DNA of 64,000 nucleotides from Acinetobacter pittii (GCF_034067285.1 NZ_CP139286.1:2728001-2792000); one strand, 5' to 3'; counted from the stretch's first letter, positions 1-9,050 are shown. Made by a program: numbers and translations. The notes: generated by a model from the letters alone, not told the origin.

Positions 1-1185
1 AATGACAGCGACGGCAGCCAAGAAGGTAATTCCTAAATTAAAACTATGTGTTTGCATCACGATGTAACCGATAAGAACAGGCGCAATTGCACTTGCAAAA
101 TTACCTAACCCGTTAAATATTCCACCTGCAGTCGCCCCTACATTTGAGGTCGTCACTCTTGCAAGCAGAGCAAATACAGCTGCTACTCCAAAACCCCACG
201 CCATCGCGCTTAAAGACATGGCAGCAATAATCAATAATGGCTTGGTCATAATGACCATCACATACATGAAGATGCCCGCGAGTAATAAACCGCTAAATAC
301 TTGAATTGCTCGGCGGCCTAACTTGTCAGATAAAAATGCACCCACCACTTCGCCAATTAACATGGCAATGAATGGAAAGCTTGAATACATCCCAAACTCT
401 TTGAGATTGAATCCTTTGTCTTGCATAAGATAAGAAGGAACCCAGCTATTTAAGCCCCACAAATACGTCATCAATGCAATGTTAAATAGACACACCAACC
501 AGAATGCGCTGTTGCTGAGCAGCAATTTAGTATTGGCAATGTGGCCTTTGAAATTGGTACGTTTACTCTCGCCCTCAATTTCGACAGTTTTCTTGAGTTG
601 TAAGTTACGCAAACCGAAAACAATGCTGAAAATCGCGATTAGCGTTAATCCAGCCATCACAAAGAAAGTGGTATGCCAGTCATGGTGTGCTAAAACATTT
701 GCAGTGATCGGGAACCCAAGGAATGCACCAATCGGCGTTCCAAGTAAGAACATGGTTGAAGCACGTGCCTGCTGACGGTCAGTGTAAGTCTGCTTAACAA
801 TGGTGTAAGCCAAGGCAAATAACGGACCTTCTGCTAAACCGAGCAGTACACGTAAAATCAACATGCCTGAATAACTGGTGGTGAACCCCATGCAAAACAT
901 GAGTAAGCCCCACGATGTTACGCTCCAGAACAGCATTTTCTTTGGGTTAAAGATGTCACCCAAAAAGCTTAGAAAGACTGACGAAAAACCATAAGCAAGT
1001 AAGAAACTTGTCATGAGCCATCCGAGCTTGGCCTTATCTTCAGCAATTCCCATTGCACTTTGAAAATGAGGATCTGAAAATAAAACCGCAATACTAATCT
1101 TGTCAAAAAATGCCAGTACCACACACACCATAAGGACAAAAGCAGGTACCCAATGCTTCAATCCACTTTTTTCTTCATTACTCAT
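1..1185 (-). CDS. MFS transporter (anion:cation symporter type), 3' end outside window
   Basis: The reading frame opens at 1185 (protein begins MSNEEKSGLKHWVPAF) and stays open to the window edge, so about 395 codons are visible and the C-terminus is missing. It is strongly hydrophobic with about ten visible membrane segments. The loop after helix 2 (FLGDIFNPKKM) and the mid-protein loop (FLSDKLGRRAIQ) match the paired MFS signature. The overall look is that of the ACS family, which carries organic anions such as aromatic acids. It is the last gene of the minus-strand ring-oxidation operon, 42 bp after the reductase gene, so it probably imports that pathway's substrate. The substrate cannot be read from the sequence. 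Confidence 0.85.
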   Translation of the reverse strand, partial: MSNEEKSGLKHWVPAFVLMVCVVLAFFDKISIAVLFSDPHFQSAMGIAEDKAKLGWLMTSFLLAYGFSSVFLSFLGDIFNPKKMLFWSVTSWGLLMFCMGFTTSYSGMLILRVLLGLAEGPLFALAYTIVKQTYTDRQQARASTMFLLGTPIGAFLGFPITANVLAHHDWHTTFFVMAGLTLIAIFSIVFGLRNLQLKKTVEIEGESKRTNFKGHIANTKLLLSNSAFWLVCLFNIALMTYLWGLNSWVPSYLMQDKGFNLKEFGMYSSFPFIAMLIGEVVGAFLSDKLGRRAIQVFSGLLLAGIFMYVMVIMTKPLLIIAAMSLSAMAWGFGVAAVFALLARVTTSNVGATAGGIFNGLGNFASAIAPVLIGYIVMQTHSFNLGITFLAAVAVI

Positions 1186-1227
1186 GTGTCATTCCTTCGA
1201 TTTGGTAATGAGAACCAGATTTAATGT

Positions 1228-2439
1228 TTACGGTTTTAACTTCATGACATTAAATTCAGAATCTGCTAACAGTTTTGGATCTAAAACGGTGTTGGCTTGC
1301 ATCCAACGTTTTGCCAGTTTGATCAGTTTAGAATCATTAATGGCAATCATATTGAGCAAACGATTTTCATGATCCAGATATAAATAGCTCACCTGATCTT
1401 CACCGCCTTGGCGAATCACCAATTCTTTGGTTTTTTCAGGCTGATAAGTCCCTAAAATTTGAATATTGAAGTGATATTGATCAGACCAAAGCCATGGAAT
1501 ATCGCTATATTCAGTTTCAATTCCGAGCATCGATTTTGCTGCGGCAATCGCCTGATTTTGTGCATTTGCCCAAGACTGAATGCAATAACCCAAACCCGGA
1601 TGAATCGCGACATCACCTGCGGCATAGATGTTTTGATCTGAGGTTTGCCCAAAACAATTCACCACAATGCCATCTTTCACATCGAGACCAGCGTGTACAC
1701 CTAACTCTTTGGCAATTTCGGCGCCCGCACCTACTACAACACAGTCAAATAACTGACTATTTTGAGGATGATTCACCACTTCAACTTTTTGATTAGGCGC
1801 TTCAACCAAATGAAGGCTCTTACTGTCTAAGTGAATTTTTGTGCCTTGGGTCTCATGCATATTTTTTAAAAATGCAGAAACTTCCGGACTCACACTTCTT
1901 GCGCATAAACGGTCACCATATTCAAAAATATGAACATCTTTACCTTGCTTACGTGCAGTTGCAGCAATTTCTAAACCAATCCAGCCACCGCCGATCACAG
2001 CGACATTTTTTGCATTCTTTAAAATTTCAGCCAAACGTTCACAGTCATGCACATTGCGTAAGGTCACAACATTAGGAATAAACTGCCATGTATTGACCGG
2101 TACACGTGCACGGCTTCCGGTTGCAATCAGCAATTTGTCATATGGCAAAATCTGGCCACTTTCTAAATGAACCTGTTTTTGCTCACGGTCGACTTTTGTT
2201 GCAATTTCCGGTTTATGCCATTGAACGTTGAACTCTTGAACCTGTTCAGGAGAGAATAGATTCAAACTTTCATAAGTTGCTTCTTTTGAAAGTACTTGCT
2301 TAGACAGTGGCGGACGCTCATAAAACACTTGATCTTCATTTGAAACCACGTGAATTTCGCCCACATACCCATTTTGACGTAAGGTACTTACTGCCCAACC
2401 CGCTGCCTGTCCGGCACCTACAATTACGATCTTTTCCAT
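1228..2439 (-). CDS. FAD-dependent ferredoxin reductase of the Rieske oxygenase system
   Basis: The protein is about 403 residues. An N-terminal FAD-binding Rossmann motif (IVIVGAGQAAG) is followed by a second nucleotide-binding motif (VAVIGGGWIGLEIAATA, near residue 150) for NADH and a late FAD motif (IYAAGDVA). This is the class that passes electrons from NADH to a Rieske [2Fe-2S] ferredoxin. Two start codons lie six bases apart; the second (2439, MEKIVIV) has AAGGA eight bases upstream, whereas for the first that motif abuts the ATG, so I chose the second. The ferredoxin and oxygenase genes are upstream in the same operon, so this is most likely its dedicated reductase. Confidence 0.88.
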   Translation of the reverse strand: MEKIVIVGAGQAAGWAVSTLRQNGYVGEIHVVSNEDQVFYERPPLSKQVLSKEATYESLNLFSPEQVQEFNVQWHKPEIATKVDREQKQVHLESGQILPYDKLLIATGSRARVPVNTWQFIPNVVTLRNVHDCERLAEILKNAKNVAVIGGGWIGLEIAATARKQGKDVHIFEYGDRLCARSVSPEVSAFLKNMHETQGTKIHLDSKSLHLVEAPNQKVEVVNHPQNSQLFDCVVVGAGAEIAKELGVHAGLDVKDGIVVNCFGQTSDQNIYAAGDVAIHPGLGYCIQSWANAQNQAIAAAKSMLGIETEYSDIPWLWSDQYHFNIQILGTYQPEKTKELVIRQGGEDQVSYLYLDHENRLLNMIAINDSKLIKLAKRWMQANTVLDPKLLADSEFNVMKLKP

Positions 2440-2467
2440 AGCCATCTTCCTTGTAAAGCAATCCCTG

Positions 2468-3397
2468 TTAAACAGGCTTCACTTGACGGCGGGTTGTGTC
2501 ATCAAGACCACCTTCAATCGCCCATTCGGTGAAAAGCTCTAGACGATGTTCTTCTACACGAGGTTGCCATTCTTCTGTCAAATAATCATCGTTGGTGTAA
2601 TATTCAAATGCACCACCTAATGGTGAGTTGACGTACCAGAAATAAGCAGAAGAAATTGGATGACGTCCCGGCCCAATGAAAGTTGACCATTCCGAGCGAT
2701 TCATATTTAAACCGCCCCCAATTACTTCATGGATATCACGAACAACAAACGCAACGTGATTTAAGCCAGCAGGTTTATTTGGAACACTGAGCAAGAATAA
2801 ATCATGGTGATAACCTTCACCGCGGCAACGTAAGAATGCACCACGATTTTTGTAAGCATCAGATAAATGAAAGCCTACTTTTTCAATATAGAAGTTTTCA
2901 GTTGTTGCCAAATCTGGTGTGAAGAACACCACATGTCCAATCGCAACAGGTTGACCTTTTTCATAGACAGGACTTGCTGCATTCACACGTTGAATATTGC
3001 CGTATTGGTTAATACCTTCCGTTTTAAGTTCTGGTACTTCTTTTACAAAACTTTGTTCAAAACGAATGGTCATGCCATTTGGGTCAAGACACTGAACTGT
3101 ACTTTCAGAACGTTTAAAACCTTCTACATCGGCCAAACGTGCTGATAAGTCTTCGAGGTCTTGTGTGCTTTCAACACCCCACGTGACTTCACGTAAAGTT
3201 GAACCTTGTTCAATGGCAGCAGGCAAACGGTCATCATCACAATTAAATAAATAAATTTTGCTACCGTTTTGAGTCTGGTAAAGATCAGCGCCTTCAATAT
3301 CCGAAGTACTTTGGCTTAAACCAAAATCTGCTAAAAACTTGTTTGAAGCGGCTCTATCTTCAACTCCAAACTTTAAAATCTCGATCCCTGTAATCAT
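2468..3397 (-). CDS. VOC-family extradiol ring-cleavage dioxygenase
   Basis: 309 residues, the usual length for two-domain type I extradiol dioxygenases, with a degenerate N-terminal and a catalytic C-terminal vicinal-oxygen-chelate domain. The expected 2-His-1-carboxylate iron ligands are visible as H155 (AIGHVVFF), H214 (GLNHVAFVV) and E265 (GGAFEYY). Family members open catechol-type rings next to the diol. It lies between the SDR and reductase genes of the operon, so it probably acts on the diol made by the Rieske oxygenase and dehydrogenase. The exact catechol is unknown. A VOC enzyme acting on another chelating substrate is possible but less likely given the neighbours. Confidence 0.83.
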   Translation of the reverse strand: MITGIEILKFGVEDRAASNKFLADFGLSQSTSDIEGADLYQTQNGSKIYLFNCDDDRLPAAIEQGSTLREVTWGVESTQDLEDLSARLADVEGFKRSESTVQCLDPNGMTIRFEQSFVKEVPELKTEGINQYGNIQRVNAASPVYEKGQPVAIGHVVFFTPDLATTENFYIEKVGFHLSDAYKNRGAFLRCRGEGYHHDLFLLSVPNKPAGLNHVAFVVRDIHEVIGGGLNMNRSEWSTFIGPGRHPISSAYFWYVNSPLGGAFEYYTNDDYLTEEWQPRVEEHRLELFTEWAIEGGLDDTTRRQVKPV

Positions 3398-3408
3398 TTG
3401 ACTACTCC

Positions 3409-4173
3409 TTAGTTAAAGACAAAACCGCCATTGACCGGAATATTTTGACCTGTCACAAAAGAGGACAAATCCGACAGTAGATACAATGCTGTTCCATTTA
3501 AATCTTGTGGAAGTTGCTGACGTTGAATCGCTCTTCCGTTTACATATAAATCGTGACGTTCCTGTGGCACATACTCAGTTGCTTCAACCAGAGTAAGGCC
3601 GGGTGACAAGGTGTTAACACAGATATTGAACTGTCCCAACTCTCTTGCCATTGAACGTGTCATGGCAAGAATTGCGCCTTTACTTGCCACATAAGCCATT
3701 AGGTTCGGTGCACCCCAAAGTGCTGTATCGGAAGCAACATTAATAATTTTGCCAGCAGCCGATTGCTTTAAATGGGGAACGCATGCCTTACTAATTAGCC
3801 ATGTGCCTTTCACATTAATATTCATGACCCGATCCCAAAGCTCAGGATCATAATCAATCATATTTTTTCCACCGACATTGGTTGCCAGTGCCGCACAGTT
3901 CACAAGTCCGTCTAGTCCTTGTAATACTTCCACGCTTTTTGCAACCGCATTTTCAATAGAGTCTGCATTGGCAAGGTCAACAGTGACAGCATGAACATTG
4001 AACCCCTGTTTCTGTAACGCTTGTGCTTCTTGTTGTACCAAGTCAGTTAAAATATCTGCCATTACAACTTCAGCACCAGCCTCGGCAATGGCTTGAGCAA
4101 AATCTCGGCCTAAACCACGCGCAGCACCAGTCACTAAAACTTTTTTGCCTTGCAACAACGCTACATTAGCCAT
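3409..4173 (-). CDS. short-chain dehydrogenase/reductase (SDR)
   Basis: 254 residues from the ATG at 4173 (MANVALLQGKKVLVTG). The cofactor motif is TGAARGLG, the active site is S-(x)n-YVASKG with a serine in the preceding NVASDTA stretch, and the C-terminus has the classical VTGQNIPVNGG signature. The start overlaps the last 8 bases of the upstream Rieske oxygenase gene, which argues for translational coupling and a joint task. A likely role is NAD-dependent dehydrogenation of the cis-diol or alcohol formed by the oxygenase, giving the catechol for the VOC enzyme. That role is inferred from gene order. Confidence 0.87.
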   Translation of the reverse strand: MANVALLQGKKVLVTGAARGLGRDFAQAIAEAGAEVVMADILTDLVQQEAQALQKQGFNVHAVTVDLANADSIENAVAKSVEVLQGLDGLVNCAALATNVGGKNMIDYDPELWDRVMNINVKGTWLISKACVPHLKQSAAGKIINVASDTALWGAPNLMAYVASKGAILAMTRSMARELGQFNICVNTLSPGLTLVEATEYVPQERHDLYVNGRAIQRQQLPQDLNGTALYLLSDLSSFVTGQNIPVNGGFVFN

Positions 4174-5233
4174 GAGCTTCTTCCTGCATCTCGATACGGT
4201 TTGATGCATTTAGTGCAGCAATTTTCTTTAATTGCTTCTCAGCTTCTTTTTTCATTAAACGGCGTAAACGTGCAAGACCAACGTCATGTTGATATAAGAA
4301 TTCTCGCGCACGGGCATTTGGCGCAAGGTTTTCTAAAATAATGCGATCTTGTTCCAATACATCCCAATGCAACTGTTCTAAATGATTGCGATATAAGAAA
4401 CGCCATACATTACGTTGCCAGCCACTAACCTTACGGCAGCGCCAGAAAAATACGCGGGTATTGTTGGCATCAATTGGGGTTGCATAACCCACAATCCAGA
4501 ATTCGCCACCCGGACCAAATTGTTTACGATAAGGAATTGAAAGACGTAACCAGCTTGCACCAGTTGAACCATATTCAACCCAGTCGAAGTTCACACCTGT
4601 TTGGCCTTCTTTTTCGAAAACAAAGCCATTATCGGTTGTACGATGCTTCATCTCTGCAGTACGTTCGCCGTCTGCCATAGAGTGTGAAGTACAGTGCAAA
4701 TAGGTCCCATGCATTGGGTCCATCACGTTATCAATCGCGTATTGATGGTTTACTTTCCAATCTGCTTGGCAAAGGAATGAACTCCACTCTTCGCTTGCAA
4801 GTTGCTCTGGAAACTCAAGCGGTTTTGGCTGTTCATTTGCATCAATACCAAACCAAATGAAAATTGCACCATGTTGCTCAATGACCGGATAGCTCTTTAA
4901 ACATTTAGTACCAGTCATTGGACATTCATGAACGGCTGGTACATCAGCAACTACACCGTCAGCACGAACTTCAACGCCGTGATACCAGCAAGCAACTCGG
5001 TCACCCAAGTTCCAACCCAGTGAAAGACGAGCACCGCGGTGTGGACAGCGATCTTCAAGCGCATGAACTTGACCTTCGGCATCACGCCAAACCACAATAT
5101 TTTCGCCTAAACGGGTAATTCCAACTGGATTAGCTGCGACTTCCCAACTTGCTAAAACCGGGTGCCATTGGTCACGTAAACCAAGTTCTAAATATTCTTC
5201 AGCGCTTTGTGAAGTTGATACGATTGCGTTCAT
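4166..5233 (-). CDS. Rieske non-heme iron oxygenase, alpha (catalytic) subunit
   Basis: 355 residues. The Rieske [2Fe-2S] ligands are C63-P-H65 and C82-W-Y-H85 (CPHRGARL and CWYHG). The mononuclear iron site is D172-P-M-H175-G-T-Y-L-H180, matching the family D-x2-H-x4-H pattern with the central aspartate that carries electrons between subunits. No beta-subunit gene follows, so this is probably an alpha-only oxygenase of the phthalate/vanillate/carnitine type, supplied by the separate ferredoxin and reductase of this operon. Its natural substrate is not evident; an aromatic compound is likely because a ring-cleaving enzyme is co-encoded. Confidence 0.9.
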   Translation of the reverse strand: MNAIVSTSQSAEEYLELGLRDQWHPVLASWEVAANPVGITRLGENIVVWRDAEGQVHALEDRCPHRGARLSLGWNLGDRVACWYHGVEVRADGVVADVPAVHECPMTGTKCLKSYPVIEQHGAIFIWFGIDANEQPKPLEFPEQLASEEWSSFLCQADWKVNHQYAIDNVMDPMHGTYLHCTSHSMADGERTAEMKHRTTDNGFVFEKEGQTGVNFDWVEYGSTGASWLRLSIPYRKQFGPGGEFWIVGYATPIDANNTRVFFWRCRKVSGWQRNVWRFLYRNHLEQLHWDVLEQDRIILENLAPNARAREFLYQHDVGLARLRRLMKKEAEKQLKKIAALNASNRIEMQEEAHG

Positions 5234-5249
5234 TTTATTCTTCCCTGAA

Positions 5250-5549
5250 TCAATAACCTAAACGTTGCATTTCTTCTGTAAAGCTTGCAGAAGTCCATTC
5301 ATCACCAGATTCACAGCGGAAACCCTGTTGATTAAGTGCAGAAACAACATCATCTAACTCAGTTGCGCCCGCAGAAAATGCCTGAATCAAGTTCTTTACA
5401 AAATCTTGTTCGTAAAGAGTTGGCTCTTTATAACGTGTCTGCCAAACCAACAATTCAGATTGACCTGGAACTTGAATATTGTTGATACCTGCTTCGGTTG
5501 CTGGCGTTGCATGAATCCAGCTTGCCAACTTTTCATTAAATGTCTTCAT
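5250..5549 (-). CDS. small recombinase-like helix-turn-helix domain protein
   Basis: 99 residues with no catalytic motif. The C-terminal half (DDVVSALNQQGF..G.EWTSASFTEEMQRLGY) resembles the helix-turn-helix found in serine-recombinase C-termini. Small proteins of this kind sit beside Rieske oxygenase genes in several catabolic operons, such as the indole-acetate iac cluster. It is 16 bp from the oxygenase gene and 27 bp from the ferredoxin gene, so it is co-transcribed. DNA binding is not established; an accessory role for the oxygenase is equally possible. Confidence 0.7.
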   Translation of the reverse strand: MKTFNEKLASWIHATPATEAGINNIQVPGQSELLVWQTRYKEPTLYEQDFVKNLIQAFSAGATELDDVVSALNQQGFRCESGDEWTSASFTEEMQRLGY

Positions 5550-5576
5550 TGTTCTGCTTCCTTGTACATGTGAGGA

Positions 5577-5882
5577 CTAGAGTTGAATTTGAATATCCTG
5601 TCCTTCAACACGAACTGGGTACGTACATAGGTTTCTACACCCTGGTCCACTTTTTAGCTCACCTGTCTGAATGTCAAAAATTGCTTCATGCAATGGACAT
5701 TCAACAGTCTGATCTTCGATAAATCCTTCGGTTAATAAGGCATACGCATGAGGGCAAACATTTTCGATAGCAAAGTAATTTTCATCGACAAAAAATACGC
5801 CTATTTTTTTCCCTTCAATTTCGATGGCTTTCGGCTCATCTTCGCTAACGTCACCCTGCTGACAAACTGAGATCCAACTCAT
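5577..5882 (-). CDS. Rieske [2Fe-2S] ferredoxin
   Basis: 101 residues from the ATG at 5882 (MSWISVCQQGD). I chose this start because GAGG and AAGG motifs precede it, while the ATG at 5897 has no ribosome-binding sequence. The cluster ligands are C-P-H (CPHAYALL) and C-P-L-H (CPLHEAIFD), typical of single-domain Rieske ferredoxins that shuttle electrons from a flavin reductase to a ring-hydroxylating oxygenase. It is the promoter-proximal gene of the minus-strand operon and faces the divergent IclR regulator. Confidence 0.9.
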   Translation of the reverse strand: MSWISVCQQGDVSEDEPKAIEIEGKKIGVFFVDENYFAIENVCPHAYALLTEGFIEDQTVECPLHEAIFDIQTGELKSGPGCRNLCTYPVRVEGQDIQIQL

Positions 5883-5896
5883 ACCTTGCGTCCTCA

Positions 5897-5915
5897 TTTT
5901 GTTTTATATACAAAA
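5897..5915. promoter_or_regulatory. inverted repeat at the start of the oxygenase operon
   Basis: TTTTGT and ACAAAA arms separated by 7 bases lie directly upstream of the ferredoxin start, in the divergent region shared with the IclR gene. The position suits an operator for the neighbouring regulator. The assignment is an inference from symmetry and place only. Confidence 0.35.
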
Positions 5916-6027
5916 CATAATTTGATTTTCAAAACACAAGCTAAGCATAATCCTCTTGATCATTTTTTGTCAAAGTAAAAATAAATATAAAATTCATTAA
6001 TTTAGTAAATTTTAAATATTTTGTTAC

Positions 6028-6043
6028 GTTTCAAACTGGAAAC
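6028..6043. promoter_or_regulatory. candidate IclR-type operator palindrome
   Basis: GTTTC-AAACTG-GAAAC is a perfect 5-bp inverted repeat with a 6-bp centre, in the middle of the AT-rich divergent region. IclR-family sites are commonly short palindromes with GGAAA/TTTCC-like arms, which this resembles. It could control both the operon and the regulator gene. Confidence 0.45.
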
Positions 6044-6155
6044 AAAGTTTTAAATATAAAAATTGTTTTATGCATTTTTAACAATTACAATGGTTATAAA
6101 ATAAAGCAGCATGCCCCAAATTGAACCTTGTTTTATTTATAGGAAAAAGACACGA

Positions 6156-6968
6156 ATGAGCCTAGCGATTGAAGAAGATTCTCAAGAATCAGAAACAACA
6201 AAAAATGATGATCGATATTTAGTACCCGGACTTGTGCGGGGTTTAGCTATCTTGCAAGCATTTAACCAACAAGCGCAAGAAATGACAATTACAGAAATCG
6301 CTGAAATTTTAGAAGTGAACCGTTCTAGTGCATTTCGTCTGATCTATACACTGGAATCTTGTGGTTATTTAAGAAAAGCATCTCAAAAAACTTATGCTCT
6401 CGATTCTAAAGTGATGGAACTTGGTTTTAACAGTTTATCTAAACTTTCATTACTCGATTTATCGACACCTTTAATGAAAGAACTACGTGATCAAACCAAA
6501 CTTGCGGTGCATCTTTCAATTTTAGAAGGTACTCATATTGTCTTTGTAAATAACATTCAGTCGATGGGAACATTTACGAGTAACATTAGCTTAGGCACCC
6601 GCTGGCCTGCTCATGCCACCGTGATTGGTCAAATGTTACTGTCTGATTTACCTGAAACAGAAGTACGTCAGCGTTACCGTAACTTTAGCGATTGGGATAG
6701 TTTCTCTGACCTGACGCCAACCAATTTAAAAGCTTTATTGCAAAGGCTGTCGTACGTAAAAACTCAAAAAACCATGGTGAGTTGGGGTCATTATAATCAT
6801 GATATGGCAGCTTGCGCGGCGCCTATTTTTAAACAGTCAAATGGTAAAATGGTCGCTGTTATTTCTGTAAGTTGCCCAATTACCACTTACGATGAAAGAA
6901 CATTCAAAGAAGATATTGCAAGTCTTGTTATTGAAACCGCAAATAAAATTTCCAAATTTATTTATTAA
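6156..6968 (+). CDS. IclR-family transcriptional regulator
   Basis: 270 residues from the ATG at 6156 (MSLAIEEDSQ), preceded by AGGA; an upstream ATG at 6111 lacks a ribosome-binding site. The N-terminal winged helix-turn-helix (LVRGLAILQAF, MTITEIAEILEVNRSSAFRLIYTLESCGYL) and the C-terminal effector-binding domain (GTRWPAHATVIGQMLL, and a final SCPI segment) are those of the IclR family, which sense small aromatic or organic acids. It is divergent from the Rieske/extradiol operon and is its most likely regulator. Confidence 0.9.
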   Translation: MSLAIEEDSQESETTKNDDRYLVPGLVRGLAILQAFNQQAQEMTITEIAEILEVNRSSAFRLIYTLESCGYLRKASQKTYALDSKVMELGFNSLSKLSLLDLSTPLMKELRDQTKLAVHLSILEGTHIVFVNNIQSMGTFTSNISLGTRWPAHATVIGQMLLSDLPETEVRQRYRNFSDWDSFSDLTPTNLKALLQRLSYVKTQKTMVSWGHYNHDMAACAAPIFKQSNGKMVAVISVSCPITTYDERTFKEDIASLVIETANKISKFIY

Positions 6969-6994
6969 AAAAAGCGACGTTAAGTCGCTTTTTT
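6967..6994 (+). terminator. intrinsic terminator after the IclR gene
   Basis: The stem AAAGCGAC/GTCGCTTT with loop GTTAA lies immediately after the IclR stop codon and runs into a T tract. The A run on the other side makes it potentially usable from both strands, that is, also by the convergent hypothetical gene at 7015. Confidence 0.85.
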
Positions 6995-7014
6995 ATGAAA
7001 GTTTATTTTATAAA

Positions 7015-7314
7015 TTAGAAGTTACTTTCAAATACTTTCCCATTCATATCCTGAAAAACAAGTATCAAATGATGCTCTTTAATATCAAACTTTAAATACT
7101 GCTTTTTAAACTGAATAATTGCATAAAACTCTTCAGCACCATCATCTAAGCCAGTGGCAGAAATCTGGCTGCCTTGTGGAAAATCTGTGAGCCACGCGGC
7201 ATTATAAAAATCAGATACCGAATTAAATTCACAATACTGTTTTGGCTCTGCCATTATTTTTGCAGCAATTTGATCAAACTGTTGTTGTTTATAAATATCT
7301 AAGCTTAACAGCAT
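7015..7314 (-). CDS. small hypothetical protein downstream of pnuC
   Basis: 99 residues, acidic and soluble, with no signal peptide or membrane segment (begins MLLSLDIYKQQQFDQIAAKI). I do not recognise a family. It starts 15 bp after the pnuC stop on the same strand and so probably shares its transcript. A link to nicotinamide riboside or NAD metabolism is possible only by location. Confidence 0.7.
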   Translation of the reverse strand: MLLSLDIYKQQQFDQIAAKIMAEPKQYCEFNSVSDFYNAAWLTDFPQGSQISATGLDDGAEEFYAIIQFKKQYLKFDIKEHHLILVFQDMNGKVFESNF

Positions 7315-7328
7315 GATCGCTCTCCAAA

Positions 7329-7910
7329 TTAAAGCTGGTTTGAGGCCAAAAGCTGTTTCTTTTTAACCTTTTCCCATTGATACCAACCATAAGCTGCCAT
7401 CAATACAAATGCTGCATACAAAGCGGCTGTTAAAAATAAATCTTTATAGATAAACATCCCGACATAAATAATATCGACAAATACCCAAAGCATCCAAGTC
7501 GCAATATGCTTTCGACTCGTCCAATAGGTTGCGAGCAAACTAAATGCTGCAAGCTGTGAGTCGAGCATCGGCACCGCTGCATCGGTAAAGTTTTTAAGAA
7601 TTAAACCAAACAGTAAGCCCCCTACCGCGGCAATGACCATTTGGATGATAGCGGTTTGAACCGCAATAGGTTCAATTCGAATGTCATGATCTTGCTGCTT
7701 TCCCTTAAGCCAGTAGTAAAAGCCATAAAAATTGACGACCATAAAAAAGAACTGCAAAATTGTTTCGCCATATAGCTTAAATTCGTAAAACAAATAGGCA
7801 TATAAAACAAAAGCAAAGAAATTAAACAGCCAACACCACATATTACGGATGACAGTTAATCCGACTCCAATCAGGCTAATCAAGACCGCGAAAATTTCTA
7901 GAGGTGACAT
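7329..7910 (-). CDS. pnuC: nicotinamide riboside transporter PnuC
   Basis: 193 residues with about seven membrane segments, the family length. The N-terminal half carries the aromatic stretch WCWLFNFFAFVLYAYLFYE and the helix ending in NFYGFYYWLKG, both typical of PnuC, and the C-terminal half carries ATYWTSRKHIATWMLWVFVDIIYVGMF with the conserved tryptophans. PnuC facilitates uptake of nicotinamide riboside for NAD salvage. I see no obvious riboswitch in the 248 bp upstream, which are AT-rich. Confidence 0.9.
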   Translation of the reverse strand: MSPLEIFAVLISLIGVGLTVIRNMWCWLFNFFAFVLYAYLFYEFKLYGETILQFFFMVVNFYGFYYWLKGKQQDHDIRIEPIAVQTAIIQMVIAAVGGLLFGLILKNFTDAAVPMLDSQLAAFSLLATYWTSRKHIATWMLWVFVDIIYVGMFIYKDLFLTAALYAAFVLMAAYGWYQWEKVKKKQLLASNQL

Positions 7911-8158
7911 AAAAGAAGCTGCTTATTGAGATCAATTTGACAAGGTATTATGAGAAAAATATGCAGTTAAGCAAACTGCTAATTTAAATAAATCATGGAA
8001 ATTCACATGGCATGAGGATTTATATTTTTTAAATCACATCAATTTATTTCGATACATAGATAAAAGAAACTCTTATCAATTCATCAACAAATTGTATTTG
8101 ATCGTTTTTAAATGAATGTTTAAAAGATAATTAAAGACAAATAAAAGAGCGTGAAAAT

Positions 8159-8947
8159 ATGTCAAATCAAGAAGGAAAAGTCAGCCGTGAAACTCGCGGA
8201 CATATTTTTTTAATTGGTTTAGATCGGGCAGCAAAACGTAATGCCTTTGATAGCCACATGATTAAAGACCTATCTCAAGCCCTGACAGAATATGAAAATA
8301 ATGATGCGCTTCGCTGTGCAGTTATTTTTGCTCATGGGGACCATTTTACTGCTGGTTTAGATTTAGTTGAGTTACAGCCTAAACTTGCTACGGGTGTTTT
8401 TGATTTTAAAGATGATGAGATTAACCCATGGGGTACAGTTGGGCAAAAACTGAGTAAACCTTTGATTGTTGCAGTACAAGGCTATTGTTATACCGCTGGT
8501 ATCGAACTCTTTCTCAATGCAGACATTGCTTTAGCAAGTGAAAATACTCAGTTTGCACAGATGGAAGTTCAACGTGGCATCTTACCTTTTGGCGGAGCTA
8601 CTGCACGATTTACTCAAGCCGCGGGTTGGGCAAAAGCCATGCGTTATTTACTCACTGGCGACTCTTTTGATGCCCAAGCAGCTTTTGATATGAACCTGAT
8701 TACAGAAATATGTCCAGAAGGCTCTCAGCTCAACCGTGCAATAGAAATTGCTGAACACATCGCTCAAGCTGCACCACTTGCGGTAAAAGCGACGCTCGCT
8801 TCTGCTCGTGAAGCCATGAATGAGGGTTATGAAACGGCATTTAGCCAACTACAGAGTCATCTTCAACCTTTGCTCACCACAGAAGATGCTCAAGAAGGTG
8901 TTTTTGCCATGTTGCAAAAAAGACCTCCTGTTTTTAAAGGTAAATGA
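8159..8947 (+). CDS. crotonase/enoyl-CoA hydratase family protein
   Basis: 262 residues. The oxyanion-hole segments are AKRNAFDSHMI near residue 25 and HFTAGLDLVEL near residue 65, and the second glycine-rich helix start is GYCYTAGIELFLNADIALAS, as in crotonases. The usual second catalytic glutamate region reads MEVQRGILPFGGATARFTQAAGWAKAM. Members hydrate, isomerise or hydrolyse acyl-CoA thioesters. It stands alone between two divergent or convergent genes, so its pathway is not indicated. Confidence 0.85.
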   Translation: MSNQEGKVSRETRGHIFLIGLDRAAKRNAFDSHMIKDLSQALTEYENNDALRCAVIFAHGDHFTAGLDLVELQPKLATGVFDFKDDEINPWGTVGQKLSKPLIVAVQGYCYTAGIELFLNADIALASENTQFAQMEVQRGILPFGGATARFTQAAGWAKAMRYLLTGDSFDAQAAFDMNLITEICPEGSQLNRAIEIAEHIAQAAPLAVKATLASAREAMNEGYETAFSQLQSHLQPLLTTEDAQEGVFAMLQKRPPVFKGK

Positions 8948-9010
8948 TACCTACTCAAGCACTGTGCTCTACAGTTTAAAAACTAAGGTTAGACCTAAAT
9001 TAGCTTAGAA

Positions 9011-9038
9011 AAAAGCCCACTTAACGTGGGCTTCCTTT
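9011..9038. terminator. bidirectional terminator between the crotonase and pgaD genes
   Basis: AGCCCAC-TTAA-GTGGGCT forms a 7-bp stem. It is flanked by an A run on the left and a pyrimidine-rich CTTCCTTTTA on the right, and lies between convergent genes. Confidence 0.75.
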
Positions 9039-9050
9039 TATGGGTAATCG

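Noticed and set aside
7911..8158. NAD- or nicotinamide-related riboswitch upstream of pnuC
   Set aside because: The region is AT-rich with no recognisable conserved core or stable stem set.
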